NCBI GenBank assembly: GCA_021827445.1 | Contig: JAKAVW010000113.1 | Location: 1-8,827 of the forward strand | Direction: 5' to 3' | Source of the DNA: Pseudomonadota bacterium | GTDB taxonomy: Bacteria; Pseudomonadota; Gammaproteobacteria; Acidithiobacillales; Acidithiobacillaceae | Length of the DNA stretch: 8,827 bases | Part shown: positions 1-6,269 of the stretch, piece by piece | How positions within the stretch are numbered: the first letter of the stretch is position 1 | Layout of the letters: every line of letters begins with the position of its first letter | Made by a program: the position numbers and the translations under genes | Notes under the pieces: model-generated | What the model was told of the DNA's origin: nothing | Databases searched by the model: none | Seen by the model: the letters and a program-made list of their open reading frames with translations, nothing else

Positions 1-534
1 GATCTCCGGATATCCACCCCGGCGCAGGCCCGGGTGGTGGAGACCTGTCGGGCCTATGCCGCCGATTTCGCGGCCAACACCGACGGACGCGCCCTGATCC
101 TCCTGGGTCCCCCCGGCACCGGCAAGAACCATCTCGCCGCGGCCATCGCGCGTGAGTTGCTGGCTCAGGGACGGACCGTCCTGCAAGCCATGGTCTGGGA
201 GGTCATCGAACGGATCCGCACGACCTGGCGCAACGGCGATGGCCCATCCGAGAACACCGTCATTGAGGCCTTTGCGGGGGTCGACCTACTGATCCTGGAC
301 GAAGTGGGCAAACAGCACGGCTCGCCCAGCGAGCGGCTGAGCCTGTTCAAGGTCGTCGACAGCCGCTACCGGGCGCGGCCGACCATCCTGCTCAGCAACG
401 AGACACTGACGGATCTGGAAAAATATCTCGGCCCCGCCACTTTCGATCGCCTCTGCCATCAGGGCACGCTGCTGCACTGTCAGTGGCCCAGCTACCGCCG
501 CAAGGGAACGCAAGGGGAGGGCACCGAATCATGA
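1..534 (+). CDS. dnaC: DnaC-like AAA+ helicase loader, 5' end cut by window
   Basis: AAA+ ATPase of the DnaC type, which in E. coli delivers the replicative helicase DnaB to DNA. The frame is open from base 1 with no stop, so the start lies upstream; a GTG at 34 is only an internal candidate. The visible 177 residues cover the ATPase core. Walker A reads GPPGTGKNHLAAAIA (about 106-150); the Asn after the Lys, instead of Thr/Ser, is also what I recall in E. coli DnaC, so it is a family mark and not damage. Walker B is LLILDE (about 286-303), sensor 1 is LLSN, and a likely arginine finger lies in TFDRL. The C-terminal WPSYR matches the WDSYR end of DnaC. The N-terminal DnaB-binding part is outside the window. 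The stop overlaps the next start (ATGA, 531-534), tying it to the transfer block. It could serve replication of the element or be a DnaC/IstB-like relative; DnaC is preferred because of GTGKN. Confidence 0.87.
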   Translation, partial: DLRISTPAQARVVETCRAYAADFAANTDGRALILLGPPGTGKNHLAAAIARELLAQGRTVLQAMVWEVIERIRTTWRNGDGPSENTVIEAFAGVDLLILDEVGKQHGSPSERLSLFKVVDSRYRARPTILLSNETLTDLEKYLGPATFDRLCHQGTLLHCQWPSYRRKGTQGEGTES

Positions 535-1007
535 GGCGCAAAGCATCCACTCTCTGGACGGCCGCGTTGCTGACCGCTCTGGTGGCCACTCCGGCCTGGG
601 CCGTCTGGACCTATATCGGCCCGGCATCGGCAAGCCGTTCGGTGCATCTGGTCCTACCAACTGCGTCGGCCCTCGGCAGGGCATCCGTCGTTATCTCGCC
701 TTCCGTCTTTTCCGCGTCATTTCCCAGTCTATCCACGTTGCAGGACCAGGGCCTGTTGAGTGGCGTCCTAGCCCACAACCTGCACGGCTGGAATCCGAAT
801 CGCTGGGTGCCCGCCGGGCATGCCGCGCTACGGACAGCTATCGAGCGGCTGGTGCCGGGGCATCAGATCAGGATCCACCCCGGTTTGATGCTGCCAACGG
901 TTTCCTGGCCGGCGGGGAGTGCTTCGATCGCCCTTTACCACATCGCCCGCACCAGCGGGATTCTCATCGTCGTGACCCAGCGCCGGGTCTACGTGATGGC
1001 GGGCTGA
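531..1007 (+). CDS. Exported protein of unknown function in the tra block
   Basis: I do not recognise this 158-residue protein. The start chosen is the ATG at 531, which overlaps the stop of the DnaC-like gene and has a purine-rich site (AGGGGAGG, 513-520) about 10 bases upstream. An earlier in-frame GTG at 483 would bury the signal peptide behind 16 residues. The N-terminus is a clear Sec signal: MRRK, a hydrophobic stretch at about 8-20, and a likely cleavage after TPAWA (residue 24). No lipobox Cys follows, so a periplasmic or outer-membrane-associated product is expected. The mature part is Ser/Ala/Pro-rich, with no membrane span and no catalytic motif I know. The C-terminus is beta-prone (SIALYHIA, GILIVVTQRRVYVMAG). 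It lies 3 bases before the lytic transglycosylase gene, so a periplasmic part of the transfer machine, such as a partner of the transglycosylase, is a reasonable guess. Confidence 0.8.
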   Translation: MRRKASTLWTAALLTALVATPAWAVWTYIGPASASRSVHLVLPTASALGRASVVISPSVFSASFPSLSTLQDQGLLSGVLAHNLHGWNPNRWVPAGHAALRTAIERLVPGHQIRIHPGLMLPTVSWPAGSASIALYHIARTSGILIVVTQRRVYVMAG

Positions 1008-1010
1008 GCC

Positions 1011-1478
1011 ATGTGGATGCCTGATCCTTCTCCGCTCCTGACACCGGTTCACCGCTACTGCGTCGCCGCGACCGCGGAGCGCTACCACGTCCCGGTCAGC
1101 CTCCTTTACGGCATCCTGGCCACCGAAAATACCCGCGTCGGCCAGAAGGTGAAGGACGCCAACGGCAGTTACGACATGGGGCCCATGGGGATCAACTCCC
1201 TGTGGCTGCCCGTGCTTGCCCACTATGGCATCACCCGCTCGGAAGTCCTCGACAACGGCTGCCAGAATGTCGCGGTAGGCGCCTGGATCCTCGCTCACAA
1301 ACTCAAAGACCATCAGGGGAACACTATGGCTCATCCCCGCGCCTTCTGGCGGCACGTCGGCGATTACAACAGCGCGATCCCCCATTGGAACCACCAGTAC
1401 CGGCAGCGGGTGGCGGAATTTGCGCAACGGGATTTTTATCGGCCCCTGGAGCGGGTTTCTGGAGGAGGGCACCCATGA
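1011..1478 (+). CDS. Lytic transglycosylase (SLT/VirB1-like)
   Basis: Predicted peptidoglycan lytic transglycosylase of 155 residues, the enzyme type that cuts glycan strands so a secretion channel can cross the cell wall. The SLT-type signature is visible: YGILATEN gives the catalytic Glu at residue 39, MGPMGIN (56-62) fits the G-x-M/Q-G-x-x-Q/N motif, and the YNS triplet (119-121) fits the late conserved substrate-binding motif. The compact size is that of VirB1/PilT-like enzymes. No signal peptide is evident at the ATG at 1011, and there is no room upstream because the previous gene ends at 1007. Either it is exported in an unusual way or the true N-terminus has no Sec signal. It has two Cys (17, 84). 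Its stop overlaps the traM start (ATGA, 1475-1478), which suggests translational coupling. Confidence 0.88.
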   Translation: MWMPDPSPLLTPVHRYCVAATAERYHVPVSLLYGILATENTRVGQKVKDANGSYDMGPMGINSLWLPVLAHYGITRSEVLDNGCQNVAVGAWILAHKLKDHQGNTMAHPRAFWRHVGDYNSAIPHWNHQYRQRVAEFAQRDFYRPLERVSGGGHP

Positions 1479-2098
1479 GCACCCCCCTGGAAAACCTCGG
1501 CATCGGCATCGAGGCCTGGCGGCGACTGTGGCGATTGTCCTTCATCGCCAACCTGGTGCTCGCCGGCATCTCCGCCGTTCTGGCCATCGCCCTGTTCATC
1601 GTGGCAACCCGTCCGGCGCGGGTGGTGTATTTCGCGACCTCCCCCAATGGGGTCATCACCCAACTGGTCCCGCTACAGGAACCGCTGTTGAACGATTCCG
1701 CTGTGCTGACCCGCGCCCAGGAGGGAATGACCTCCGCCTTTGACATCAGCTACGTGAATTGGCGCCAGGATGAACAACAGGCGGTGAAATACTTCACGGC
1801 GGCCGGTTACCGGAGCTACCAGGCGACCTTGGTCAAGACGGGTGATATCGCGGCCGTTCGCGAGCGGCGGCTCAACATGACGTTGGCGGTCACCGGCGCT
1901 CCGGCCGTGATGCACCAAAAGGTGCTGGCCAATGGCGACTACGGCTGGCAGATCCAGATGCCCATCCGGCTGATCTACCAGAATTCCAACGGCATCAACA
2001 GCAAGGACTTCGTGGCGAATATCACCATGGTGCGGGTGAACAATCTGGCCCATCCCGCCGGGGTCGCCATCCAGAGTTTCAATTTTCTGGTCCCATAG
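1475..2098 (+). CDS. traM: TraM/DotI (IcmL) inner-membrane protein of type IVB secretion
   Basis: A 207-residue DotI/IcmL/TraM family protein, close to the usual length of about 210. DotI is a bitopic inner-membrane protein whose periplasmic domain has a VirB8-like fold and is needed to assemble the type IVB core. Here a short cytoplasmic N-terminus is followed by one membrane span (about 23-44) and a periplasmic domain to the end. Family-like patterns include FDISYVNWR (89-97), the YFTAAGYRSY segment (106-115), the GDYGWQIQMPIRLIYQN region (154-170) and a C-terminal stretch ending GVAIQSFNFLVP. The start is set by a very strong Shine-Dalgarno (GGAGGAGGG, 1461-1469) and the overlap with the preceding stop. 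traN begins 12 bases downstream, the same order as in R64 and Legionella icmL-icmK. Family assignment is confident; function is inferred from the family. Confidence 0.93.
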   Translation: MSTPLENLGIGIEAWRRLWRLSFIANLVLAGISAVLAIALFIVATRPARVVYFATSPNGVITQLVPLQEPLLNDSAVLTRAQEGMTSAFDISYVNWRQDEQQAVKYFTAAGYRSYQATLVKTGDIAAVRERRLNMTLAVTGAPAVMHQKVLANGDYGWQIQMPIRLIYQNSNGINSKDFVANITMVRVNNLAHPAGVAIQSFNFLVP

Positions 2099-2110
2099 AG
2101 GGGAATCCAC

Positions 2111-3211
2111 ATGTTCCAGACACGTCATGCCCTCCGCTTCGCCATCGTGCTGCTCGCCGGCACATCGCTGGCGGTTCCGGCTTTCGCCCAGCCGGTGAAT
2201 CCCGATACGCTGCTGAGCCAGTCCGCGGGTAGCCCGGTGACCGCGGCAACGGCTTCCACGGCGTCCGGCGCTTCGGCATCGCCTACGTCCGGACCGTGGC
2301 AAACGGTCGATCCGGCCCAGGAGCAGGCAGTCCAGCAGGCCCAGGCGCAGGGCCAGACGATCCAATACGTCAAAGGACCCAACGGCACGGTCATGGCGCT
2401 GCCCCCCTTGCCCAATAGCCAGGCATTCCATCAGGCCGTGCAGGCGCACATGCCCTTGTCCGGCGGGGATATCCGCTCCCTGCGGCAACGCATCGATCGG
2501 AACCGTCAGGCCGAGCAGGCACCGTTGGCCGCGGTGATACCCAGGCTCACCGCCGTGACAGCGCGGCTGGGGGCAGGGAATCCGCCCGCCATCGCGATGC
2601 ACAGTGGTTACGCCACGACGCTGAACTTCACCGATGCCTATGGCCGGCCCTGGCCGATCGTCCATGTGGGCATCGGCGACAAGGCCGCCTTCGCCGCGCA
2701 GTTCGCCGGGGATTCCCTGATGCTGTCGGTCCTGGAGCCCTACGCCCAAAGCAACCTCGCGGTCTGGCTCGCAGGCGAATCGCAACCGGCACTTCTGGCC
2801 CTGGTGCCCTCCGGCATGGTGGCAGATTACAGCGTGCGCGTCCGGGTGAACGCCATCGAACCGGGCTTGCCGCCGCCCGTCGGGGGTAGCGGCGTACCCA
2901 ATGGGAATTACACCCAGGTGTTGTTGAAGCTGGTCCAGGACCTGCCGCCGGCGGGCGCGCAGCCCTTGCAGGTCGCCGGCAATCCTCCCCGGGTGACGGC
3001 CTGGTCATGGACGGGATCCCACGGACACCGTCTGCTCCTGCGCACCCCCATGCCGGTATTAGCTCCCGCCTGGGTGGCGCGCATGGATGGCGCGGCCGGC
3101 ATACGCACCTATGTCCTGCCCGACGTGCCGGCGGTCACGGTCAGCCAGAATGGCCATGCGCGCATCTTGACCTTGAACCCCTTGCTGGAGGGCTCCCGCC
3201 ATGGTGGATGA
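2111..3211 (+). CDS. traN: TraN/DotH (IcmK) outer-membrane core protein
   Basis: A 366-residue DotH/IcmK/TraN family protein, matching the usual length of about 360. In type IVB systems DotH forms part of the outer-membrane core ring with DotC, DotD and DotG. The Sec signal peptide is clear (residues 1-26, MFQTRHALRF then a hydrophobic core, ending AVPAFA before QPVN). A low-complexity Ala/Ser/Thr linker (about 38-62) and a Gln-rich patch (70-83) follow. The family-typical helix comes next (PLSGGDIRSLRQRIDRNRQA, 115-134), then the beta-rich domain with NFTDAYGRPWPI (172-183), LEPYAQSNLAVWL (208-220) and the LVPSG region. A GAGGGGA Shine-Dalgarno precedes the ATG. Its last 11 bases overlap traO. 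As in R64 TraN, there is no lipobox. Confidence 0.93.
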   Translation: MFQTRHALRFAIVLLAGTSLAVPAFAQPVNPDTLLSQSAGSPVTAATASTASGASASPTSGPWQTVDPAQEQAVQQAQAQGQTIQYVKGPNGTVMALPPLPNSQAFHQAVQAHMPLSGGDIRSLRQRIDRNRQAEQAPLAAVIPRLTAVTARLGAGNPPAIAMHSGYATTLNFTDAYGRPWPIVHVGIGDKAAFAAQFAGDSLMLSVLEPYAQSNLAVWLAGESQPALLALVPSGMVADYSVRVRVNAIEPGLPPPVGGSGVPNGNYTQVLLKLVQDLPPAGAQPLQVAGNPPRVTAWSWTGSHGHRLLLRTPMPVLAPAWVARMDGAAGIRTYVLPDVPAVTVSQNGHARILTLNPLLEGSRHGG

Positions 3212-4418
3212 AACGCAGGTGCCACAGACGCCTACGAACGGTACGTCAGGTCCGTCGGGAACATCCGCCCCGACTGGTTCCCCAGTTCCTGCACAAGATC
3301 CGTTCGCGACCGCCAAAGCTCCAGGTATCTTGCATGGGGTCCGTAGCGCCCTGGGCGACCCGGCCCGGCGTCCCCTGATCGTCGGTGGCGCCGCCCTGGG
3401 TGTCGGTGTGATCGGGTTTCTGACGATTCTGCTCTGGCCCCGTGCCCCGGCGGTACCGATCTCGGCCGGTGGCCAGGTGGCCCAGATGCGGAACACGCCC
3501 GGTGGTCCGGGAACGCCCGTCTACAATGCAGACCTGAACCAATACAACCAGAAACAGGCGGTAAAAGCCTTGCATGCGGGACTTTCTTCCCTGCCGACCG
3601 TCGGAGCGATCCGCAAAGCCACCACGGTCCAATCCGGTGCGGCTCGGCCGATCAGCCCAGTTATCCATCATCAGCCTGTCGATCCGTTGGGAATGACGGC
3701 GGTGCGCTACGCGCCGAATCCCGATGCGCATCAGATCAATGCCGAGGTGGCCGCGATCCTCAAGATGGAGCAGCCTCCCGCTGCCGTTCTCGTGGCCAAC
3801 GGCACACTCCACGGAACCAAGGCCGGCAAAGTCACGGCGGCATCGGCATCGGCAGGGGGCATCGCCGCTCCCACCCTGGCGAATGCCGGGCATATCTCTT
3901 TCGCGGTGCTGGATACCAGCATCAAGTCCACGGAGCCCGGACCGGTGCTGGCGACGATCGAGACCGGACGTTTCGCCGGCGCCCGCCTGCTGGGTGGTTT
4001 CACCCGCGTGCACGATCGGGTCCTGGTCCAGTTCTCCTCCCTGACCTTGTACCACCAGACGATCCCCATCCGCGCCTACGCCATCACCATGGCGACGGCG
4101 CGCACGGCGCTCGCGACAACGGTCAACCGGCACACGCTCTATCGCTATGGCTGGCTGATCGGGGCCAGCCTCCTGCAGGGCCTCAATAACGCCCTGGACT
4201 CCGCCAACACCAACACCTATCTCACCGGCTCCGGTCTGGGCGTGGTCACGCATCAGTTGAACAACGGACAAATCGCCTTATCGGCGGTGGGCAACGTGGG
4301 GCAGACACTCGCGCCGATCATGGCCCAGCGCTTCAACACCCCGCCCACGGTACGGGTCAAAGCGGGCAGCGGGATCGGGATCCTGTTCATGGCGCCGGTG
4401 AAGGCCAGCTTGGGGTAG
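3201..4418 (+). CDS. traO: TraO/DotG (IcmE) channel protein with VirB10-like C-terminus
   Basis: A 405-residue DotG/IcmE/TraO family protein. DotG spans the envelope and forms the central channel; its C-terminal domain is VirB10/TrbI-like. Seen here: a Pro/Thr/Ser-rich cytoplasmic tail (1-40), one membrane span (about 58-79, ending LLWP), a Pro/Ala-rich periplasmic linker and a C-terminal VirB10-like domain (about 230-400). Typical segments are PGPVLATIETGRFAGARLLGGF (246-267), LVQFSSLTL, a probable helical antenna region (RYGWLIGASLLQGLNNAL, 315-332) and the closing GIGILFMAPV. The size is that of plasmid TraO (about 430), not the repeat-expanded Legionella DotG (about 1050); no pentapeptide-repeat array is present. 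Translation is probably coupled to traN: the ATG lies inside traN, with GGAGGG (3187-3192) upstream. Confidence 0.92.
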   Translation: MVDETQVPQTPTNGTSGPSGTSAPTGSPVPAQDPFATAKAPGILHGVRSALGDPARRPLIVGGAALGVGVIGFLTILLWPRAPAVPISAGGQVAQMRNTPGGPGTPVYNADLNQYNQKQAVKALHAGLSSLPTVGAIRKATTVQSGAARPISPVIHHQPVDPLGMTAVRYAPNPDAHQINAEVAAILKMEQPPAAVLVANGTLHGTKAGKVTAASASAGGIAAPTLANAGHISFAVLDTSIKSTEPGPVLATIETGRFAGARLLGGFTRVHDRVLVQFSSLTLYHQTIPIRAYAITMATARTALATTVNRHTLYRYGWLIGASLLQGLNNALDSANTNTYLTGSGLGVVTHQLNNGQIALSAVGNVGQTLAPIMAQRFNTPPTVRVKAGSGIGILFMAPVKASLG

Positions 4419-4428
4419 GGGAGGGACC

Positions 4429-4986
4429 ATGGAAGCGCTTCAGAATCTGAATCACATCGACCAGTTGGCCATGGCGACCCGATCCGGGAGCCCGGCGGCC
4501 GGCAACCAACTATGGAGCATCATGCGGCGGTACTGCGCGGGGGCGGCCCGCCAGGCGCGCGCCATGGGGGTGCCGCGGGAGGATGCGGAGCAGTTTATCG
4601 GCCTGGCGGTCACCATTGCGTTGCATAGCTGGGATCCCGCGCAGGGTCATTTTGCGCCCTGGAGTTACTGGAAACTGCGTGGAGAGCTTTCCGTGTTTCG
4701 GGGACGCAAGGAGGTGGATACCGTGCCGCTAGAGGACTGGGACCAGGGGGATCCCGATGCATCGCCAGTGACCGAGGACGTGGCGGTGGACTGGAGCCCG
4801 GAGCGGGTCGGGGCGGTCATGCGCGGTCTGCCGGACGATCTCGCCGAGTGGGTGCATCTGCGCTATGGCGAAGAGTTGACCATTGCGGCCGCGGCGGAAC
4901 GGCTGGGCATGACGGCGCGGCGCGGGCAGCGCATGGAGGTGCGCCTGGAAACCGCCGTGCACGGCATTCTGGGAAAAACCCGTTGA
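4429..4986 (+). CDS. Small sigma-70-family RNA polymerase sigma factor
   Basis: A 185-residue protein that looks like a compact sigma-70-family factor, which would direct RNA polymerase to particular promoters. A region-2-like segment spans about 26-90: a helix-rich stretch, EDAEQFIGLAVTIALHSWDP in the place of the DLxQEGxxGLxxAxxxFDP core, then GHFAPWSYWKLRGEL for the usual FSTYAxWxIRxxI. A region-4-like segment spans about 131-182: LPDDLAEWVHLRYGEELTI, then a helix-turn-helix AAAERLGMTARRGQRMEVRLETAV matching the AERLGxSxxRVxQIExxA pattern. No region 1.1 or region 3 is seen, as in ECF or phage-type factors. It sits 10 bases after traO with its own AGGGGAGGG site and so is co-transcribed with structural transfer genes, an unusual place. 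It could instead be a sigma-like DNA-binding regulator. Confidence 0.82.
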   Translation: MEALQNLNHIDQLAMATRSGSPAAGNQLWSIMRRYCAGAARQARAMGVPREDAEQFIGLAVTIALHSWDPAQGHFAPWSYWKLRGELSVFRGRKEVDTVPLEDWDQGDPDASPVTEDVAVDWSPERVGAVMRGLPDDLAEWVHLRYGEELTIAAAAERLGMTARRGQRMEVRLETAVHGILGKTR

Positions 4987-5066
4987 GGGAAATGGCGGAA
5001 ACGTGAGGGGCATGTCCGACAAACGGCTATACGGCGGTGTCCCTATGACGATGACAGGAGACCCCG
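4987..5066. other. 80-base gap between sigma-like gene and traP-like gene
   Basis: This is the only sizeable gap inside the + strand block. It could hold an internal promoter. I see a GGAAAC (4997-5002), reminiscent of an ECF -35, and a CTATAC (5027-5032), reminiscent of a -10, but their 24-base spacing does not fit either sigma-70 or ECF promoters. A 20-codon ORF with ATG at 5012 ends at 5074, inside the traP-like gene, and has no properly spaced ribosome site. AGGAG at 5056-5060 is the Shine-Dalgarno for the next gene. Confidence 0.4.
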
Positions 5067-5735
5067 ATGCATGACAATCTGAAATTCTATCTGGCGGTTG
5101 GTGGCGTGGCCGTAGTGATCCTGGGTACCGGGTTTGCCACCTGGGAGTTCGACTTCGCCCCGAAAACCCCGCATCCGGCGATAAACCCGTTCGCTTCTAC
5201 TGCCCCCGGTCGGGCAGCGCGATCCGCGCCTTCCGGCACGCTGGCCCCGACCTCCCCGGTGGCGGGATGGCCGGCAGCCTCCGCGCCCGTCGCGGCGGTG
5301 ACCGCATCCGCTATCTCGGCGGCAACATTGCCCGCGACCCCGGCCACCGGGGTGACGGCATCCGTCACCTCTCCAGCCGCACCGGATCTGGCGCAGGCCA
5401 TGGCCAGGATCGGTGCGGATCTGCGCGCGCTGGCCACCGCGCAGCGGCACACGAATGAACGGCTGGCGGTGGTAGATCAGGAAATACGTTCCAAAGCCAG
5501 GTCCACGCCCGGCACGCATCGGGAACCTCCACGAAGAATCGCCCGTGCCTCGGCGGCGCAGCAGCACGGCGTGCCCGGCTGGTCCGTGGAATCCATCGGT
5601 GCGAACGAGGCATGGATCCAGGGGCCCGGCGGGCAGACCCATGTGGTCGAGGCGGGAAGCAAAGTGGAGGACCTGCGGATCCTGCGGGTCACTCCGGACG
5701 CGGTCATCACGAGCCAGGGCACGATCGGCTATTGA
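5067..5735 (+). CDS. traP: TraP/DotF (IcmG)-like single-span protein
   Basis: A 222-residue protein taken as the TraP/DotF (IcmG) component, an inner-membrane protein that associates with the type IVB core. The call rests on layout and position more than on sequence. One membrane span (about 7-26) follows a short N-terminus. Next comes a long Ala/Pro/Thr-rich linker (about 31-106), a helical, possibly coiled-coil stretch (107-143, DLAQAMARIGADLRALATAQ and following) and a small beta-rich C-terminal domain (about 170-222: GWSVESIGANEAWIQ, then GSKVEDLRILRVTPDAVITS). That C-terminal domain resembles those of pilus-assembly and Tra proteins with a GWxVxSxGxxxAWI start. AGGAG lies 6 bases before the ATG. 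Position directly between traO and the traQ-like gene, apart from the sigma-like gene, matches R64 order. Family membership is likely but not certain. Confidence 0.72.
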   Translation: MHDNLKFYLAVGGVAVVILGTGFATWEFDFAPKTPHPAINPFASTAPGRAARSAPSGTLAPTSPVAGWPAASAPVAAVTASAISAATLPATPATGVTASVTSPAAPDLAQAMARIGADLRALATAQRHTNERLAVVDQEIRSKARSTPGTHREPPRRIARASAAQQHGVPGWSVESIGANEAWIQGPGGQTHVVEAGSKVEDLRILRVTPDAVITSQGTIGY

Positions 5736-5750
5736 CGGGAGGAGAGGCGC

Positions 5751-6260
5751 ATGCTGACCGCCATCCAGATGATCGGGGACATGGGCCAGAGTCTCGGTCC
5801 CATGTTCGTGCTGACCGTGGGTCTTTCCTTTGTCGTCGGTCTCTGGTTCGTGGCGGACAGCGTCTTTTTGATGGTCCGTATCAGTAATGACCCGCGGATC
5901 CACAAAAGCCGGATCCCGATCACCGCTGCGACGGGGGCTTTGCTGATGGCCATGCCCGTGTTCGTGCTCCATGACGTGGGCACCTTTTTCAGCCAGGGAC
6001 AGCCATCGCCGCTGGCCTACACCGGTCCGGGCGGCGCGCACGTGGGCCTCGCGGTGATGGTGATCGAGAACTTCGTGCAGCTCGTCGGCTGGCTGGCCGT
6101 GTTTCGCGGGCTGGTGATTCTCAAGCGGGTCGGCGACGGCACCACGCGAGAGAGTTCGGATACTGCCTTCGTGCATATCATTGGTGGGGCGTTGGCGGCC
6201 AATGTGGTCGGCACCGCCATCGCCCTGGGGCATACCTTCGGGTTGACGTTGCCCATTTGA
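5751..6260 (+). CDS. traQ: TraQ / IcmC-DotE-like polytopic membrane protein
   Basis: A 169-residue integral membrane protein of the DotE/DotP/DotV-like group found in type IVB systems, matching TraQ by position and size. Four membrane spans are visible: about 17-42, 57-76, 98-122 and 140-165. Family-like features are the GWLAVFRGLVILKRVGDG segment (113-130), a short polar loop, and the HIIGGALAANVVG segment (142-154), which fit the GW-x-x-x-RG and GG-x-x-x-N patterns of the group. The role within the secretion complex is poorly known even in Legionella. GGAGGAG (5738-5744) lies 6 bases before the ATG, and the gap to traP is 15 bases. It is the last transfer gene in the window; the next gene is on the opposite strand 9 bases away, with no clear terminator between. 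Confidence 0.8.
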   Translation: MLTAIQMIGDMGQSLGPMFVLTVGLSFVVGLWFVADSVFLMVRISNDPRIHKSRIPITAATGALLMAMPVFVLHDVGTFFSQGQPSPLAYTGPGGAHVGLAVMVIENFVQLVGWLAVFRGLVILKRVGDGTTRESSDTAFVHIIGGALAANVVGTAIALGHTFGLTLPI

Positions 6261-6269
6261 AATGGTGGG

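Noticed and set aside
1673..2785. A 370-residue open frame on the - strand
   Set aside because: It lies across traM and traN, which have strong family matches, ribosome sites and operon spacing; long antisense frames are common in GC-rich coding DNA.
3246..4271. A 341-residue open frame on the - strand
   Set aside because: It is antisense to traO, with an Arg/Gly/Asp-heavy product and no recognisable motif.
5012..5074. 20-codon leader ORF before the traP-like gene
   Set aside because: The purine-rich site sits only one base from its ATG and nothing in the peptide suggests a function.
5043..6233. A 396-residue open frame on the - strand
   Set aside because: It covers both the traP-like and traQ-like genes; its low-complexity His/Gly/Arg-rich product fits an antisense shadow.
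6253..6265. Bidirectional terminator between traQ and fic (CCATTT/AAATGG)
   Set aside because: The stem is five or six A/T-rich pairs with almost no loop and no T-run.
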